From Acidimicrobiaceae bacterium (GTDB lineage Bacteria; Actinomycetota; Acidimicrobiia; Acidimicrobiales; RAAP-2), in NCBI GenBank assembly GCA_003133075.1, contig PKZN01000137.1, forward strand, positions 2,679 through 9,747: DNA of 7,069 nt, read 5' to 3'. The notes below the pieces were generated by a model. The model was not told the DNA's origin. It saw only the letters and a program-made list of their open reading frames with translations, and did not search any database. A program made the translations under genes and the position numbers. Shown here in pieces: positions 5,875-7,069 of this stretch. Position 1 is the stretch's first letter. Every line of letters starts with the position of its first letter.

Positions 5875-6726
5875 GTGAAACTGATGCGTGTGGGTGAGTT
5901 CGGTCGCGAGACGCCGGCCGTCATGACGTCCGACGGACGAGTGCTGGATTGTTCGAGCTTGTACCCGGACTTTGGCCCGGATTTTTTTCGTGCCAACGCA
6001 CTTGCGCAACTCGAGCGACAGTTGGCGACCACCGAACTACCCGAGCTCGATATGACCGCTCGGCGCATCGGCGCCCCCGTAGCGGCCCCACAGAAAATTG
6101 TCTGTGTCGGACTCAACTACGTGACCCACGCCCGAGAGAGCGGCCAGGAGCCGCCCGCGGAGCCGGTGCTGTTCATGAAGTCGCCGGGCACGCTCGTCGG
6201 GCCCAACGACACCGTCTTGATTCCCAAGCGGTCGACCAAGACCGACTGGGAAGTGGAACTCGCCGTCGTCATGGGCGCGCGCGCGAGCTACCTGGACTCG
6301 CCCAGTGACGTGGCGTCGTTCATCGCTGGGTACGCGATCTCTAATGACGTATCGGAGCGGGAGTTCCAGCTCGAGCGCGGCGGTCAGTGGGACAAGGGAA
6401 AGAGCTGTGACACGTTCAATCCCATGGGACCGTGGCTCGTCACGGCCGATGAAGTCCTCGACCCGCAAGACGTAGCGATGAAACTCTCCGTGAACGGCGT
6501 GCTGCGTCAACACGACACGAGCAAGAGCATGATCTTCTCCATCGAGTACGTGGTGTGGTACATCAGTCAGTTCATGGTGCTTGAGCCCGGTGACATCATC
6601 AACACCGGTACGCCGGCCGGAGTATCGCTTGGTCACGACGACGTCGCGTACTTGCAACCGGGCGACGTCATGGAGCTCGAGGTCGCGGGCCTCGGGTTGC
6701 AACGCCAAGCGGTCGCTCGTGCGTGA
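5875..6726 (+). CDS. Fumarylacetoacetate hydrolase-family protein, likely 2,4-diketo-3-deoxy-L-fuconate (or -rhamnonate) hydrolase
   Basis: This is a 283-residue cytoplasmic Mg-dependent hydrolase, of usual length for the group. A short N-terminal part (MKLMRVGEFG onward, about 1-70) is followed by the FAH catalytic domain: KIVCVGLNYVTHARE (74-88) with H85 as likely catalytic base; KSPGTLVGPND (102-112); metal-binding E126 and E128 in DWEVELAVVMG; D158 in SNDVSERE as third metal ligand; KGKSCDTFNPMGPW (174-187); and NTGTPAGVSLG (243-253). The KG-K-CDTFNPMGPW signature fits the sugar-acid branch (2,4-diketo-3-deoxy-L-fuconate or -rhamnonate hydrolases), which splits the diketo acid into pyruvate and L-lactate. 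This would be the last step after the SDR reaction. The GTG start has AAGGAGA just upstream. A run of seven T (5982-5988) encodes two Phe codons. Other family members cleave acylpyruvates or decarboxylate, so the operon context carries part of the assignment. Confidence 0.92.
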   Translation: MKLMRVGEFGRETPAVMTSDGRVLDCSSLYPDFGPDFFRANALAQLERQLATTELPELDMTARRIGAPVAAPQKIVCVGLNYVTHARESGQEPPAEPVLFMKSPGTLVGPNDTVLIPKRSTKTDWEVELAVVMGARASYLDSPSDVASFIAGYAISNDVSEREFQLERGGQWDKGKSCDTFNPMGPWLVTADEVLDPQDVAMKLSVNGVLRQHDTSKSMIFSIEYVVWYISQFMVLEPGDIINTGTPAGVSLGHDDVAYLQPGDVMELEVAGLGLQRQAVARA

Positions 6727-6748
6727 GCCGACACCGGCGCCAATCTCT
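6727..6748. other. 22-base convergent intergenic region
   Basis: The + strand operon and the - strand dehydrogenase end only 22 bases apart. I see no stable hairpin with a T tract for either direction. A perfect 10-bp palindrome, TCTCTAGAGA (6746-6755), overlaps the stop codon of the - strand gene, but it has no loop and is unlikely to be a terminator. Confidence 0.5.
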
Positions 6749-7069
6749 CTAGAGACGCGGATCGACCTGAATCTTGGGACCCGCTCCCGCACTCGACGGC
6801 CGCTCGCCCGCCAGGATGCTCCCGACGTCGTCGAATCCGACGGTCGCACCAATGAGCACGCGGGGGTCGACTCGACCCGACGCGTACATCGAGATCGTCT
6901 CCTCGAGGGCGGGCGAGGCGCTCAGAATTCCCACCGCCGTGACATCCTTCAAGGTGAGTCGACGGCTATCGATCACGCTCTCGCGGGCACCGATGCCAAT
7001 CAGCACCACGCGACCACCGGGTTCGACGAGCTCAACGGCCGCGGCGGGCGACGCCGGGTCACTGGTGGC
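6749..7069 (-). CDS. Zinc-type medium-chain alcohol/polyol dehydrogenase, C-terminal part (5' end beyond the window)
   Basis: The last 106 codons of a dehydrogenase are read leftward from the window edge to TAG at 6751-6749. The visible part contains VEPGGRVVLIGIG (about codons 15-27 from the edge), the conserved strand of the Rossmann domain in medium-chain dehydrogenases. It is followed by LTLKDVTAVGIL, the ALEETISMYASGRVDP helix, and the typical tail ending KIQVDPRL. The catalytic zinc ligands, structural-zinc cysteines and GxGxxG motif lie in the missing N-terminal two thirds, so zinc dependence and substrate cannot be checked. Full-length relatives are about 330-350 residues. A GTG within the visible part is internal, not the start. 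Being convergent, the gene is not in the transporter operon. It could act on a sugar, polyol or lactaldehyde-like compound, but that would be a guess. Confidence 0.85.
   Translation of the reverse strand, partial: ATSDPASPAAAVELVEPGGRVVLIGIGARESVIDSRRLTLKDVTAVGILSASPALEETISMYASGRVDPRVLIGATVGFDDVGSILAGERPSSAGAGPKIQVDPRL

Noticed and set aside
5982..5988. T7 tract in the FAH-family gene, in phase for a T TTT TTT slippery site.
   Set aside because: There is no convincing hairpin next to it, the -1 frame product has no recognisable sequence, and two TTT Phe codons suffice to explain it.
6277..6287. Alternating GC run in the FAH-family gene as a Z-DNA or regulatory element.
   Set aside because: It is short and fully explained by the Gly-Ala-Arg-Ala codons.

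Overview
The window reads as one block of a GC-rich (roughly 60% by eye) bacterial chromosome. Seven genes lie head to tail on the + strand and one gene converges on them from the right edge. Gene content, GTG starts, strong purine-rich ribosome binding sites and C/G-ending codons suggest an actinobacterium, perhaps of the Acidimicrobiia. That placement is a guess from style, not from a marker gene.

Left half (1-3942): a carbohrate ABC importer of the CUT1 type. It consists of the C-terminal two thirds or so of an extracellular sugar-binding protein (its N-terminus lies left of the window), two MalF/MalG-like permeases, and a MalK/UgpC-like ATPase. The set looks complete apart from the cut binding protein.

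Right half (4003-6726): three catabolic enzymes in the same direction. They are a short-chain dehydrogenase (SDR), an aldo/keto reductase of the L-fucose / D-threo-aldose dehydrogenase type, and a fumarylacetoacetate hydrolase (FAH)-family enzyme. This trio matches three steps of the non-phosphorylating oxidative route for L-fucose or a related 6-deoxy or acid sugar: sugar to lactone; 2-keto-3-deoxy acid to 2,4-diketo acid; then hydrolysis to pyruvate and lactate. The lactonase, the acid-sugar dehydratase and the mutarotase are not in the window and would be expected nearby. The simplest reading is one uptake-and-breakdown operon for a deoxysugar. The substrate is inferred, not shown.

Right edge (6749-7069, - strand): the C-terminal part of a zinc-type medium-chain alcohol dehydrogenase. 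It is convergent with the operon, with only 22 bases between the two stop codons.

No phage, insertion sequence, CRISPR array, rRNA or tRNA was seen, and no stretch over about 100 bases lacks a gene. I do not see a clearly novel system. The best unexplained signals are a perfect 12-bp inverted repeat (about 15 bp with a wobble) inside the first permease gene just after its start, a terminator-like hairpin plus T7 tract further into that gene, and a tandem 12-mer with a possible 39-codon small ORF between the second permease and the ATPase.
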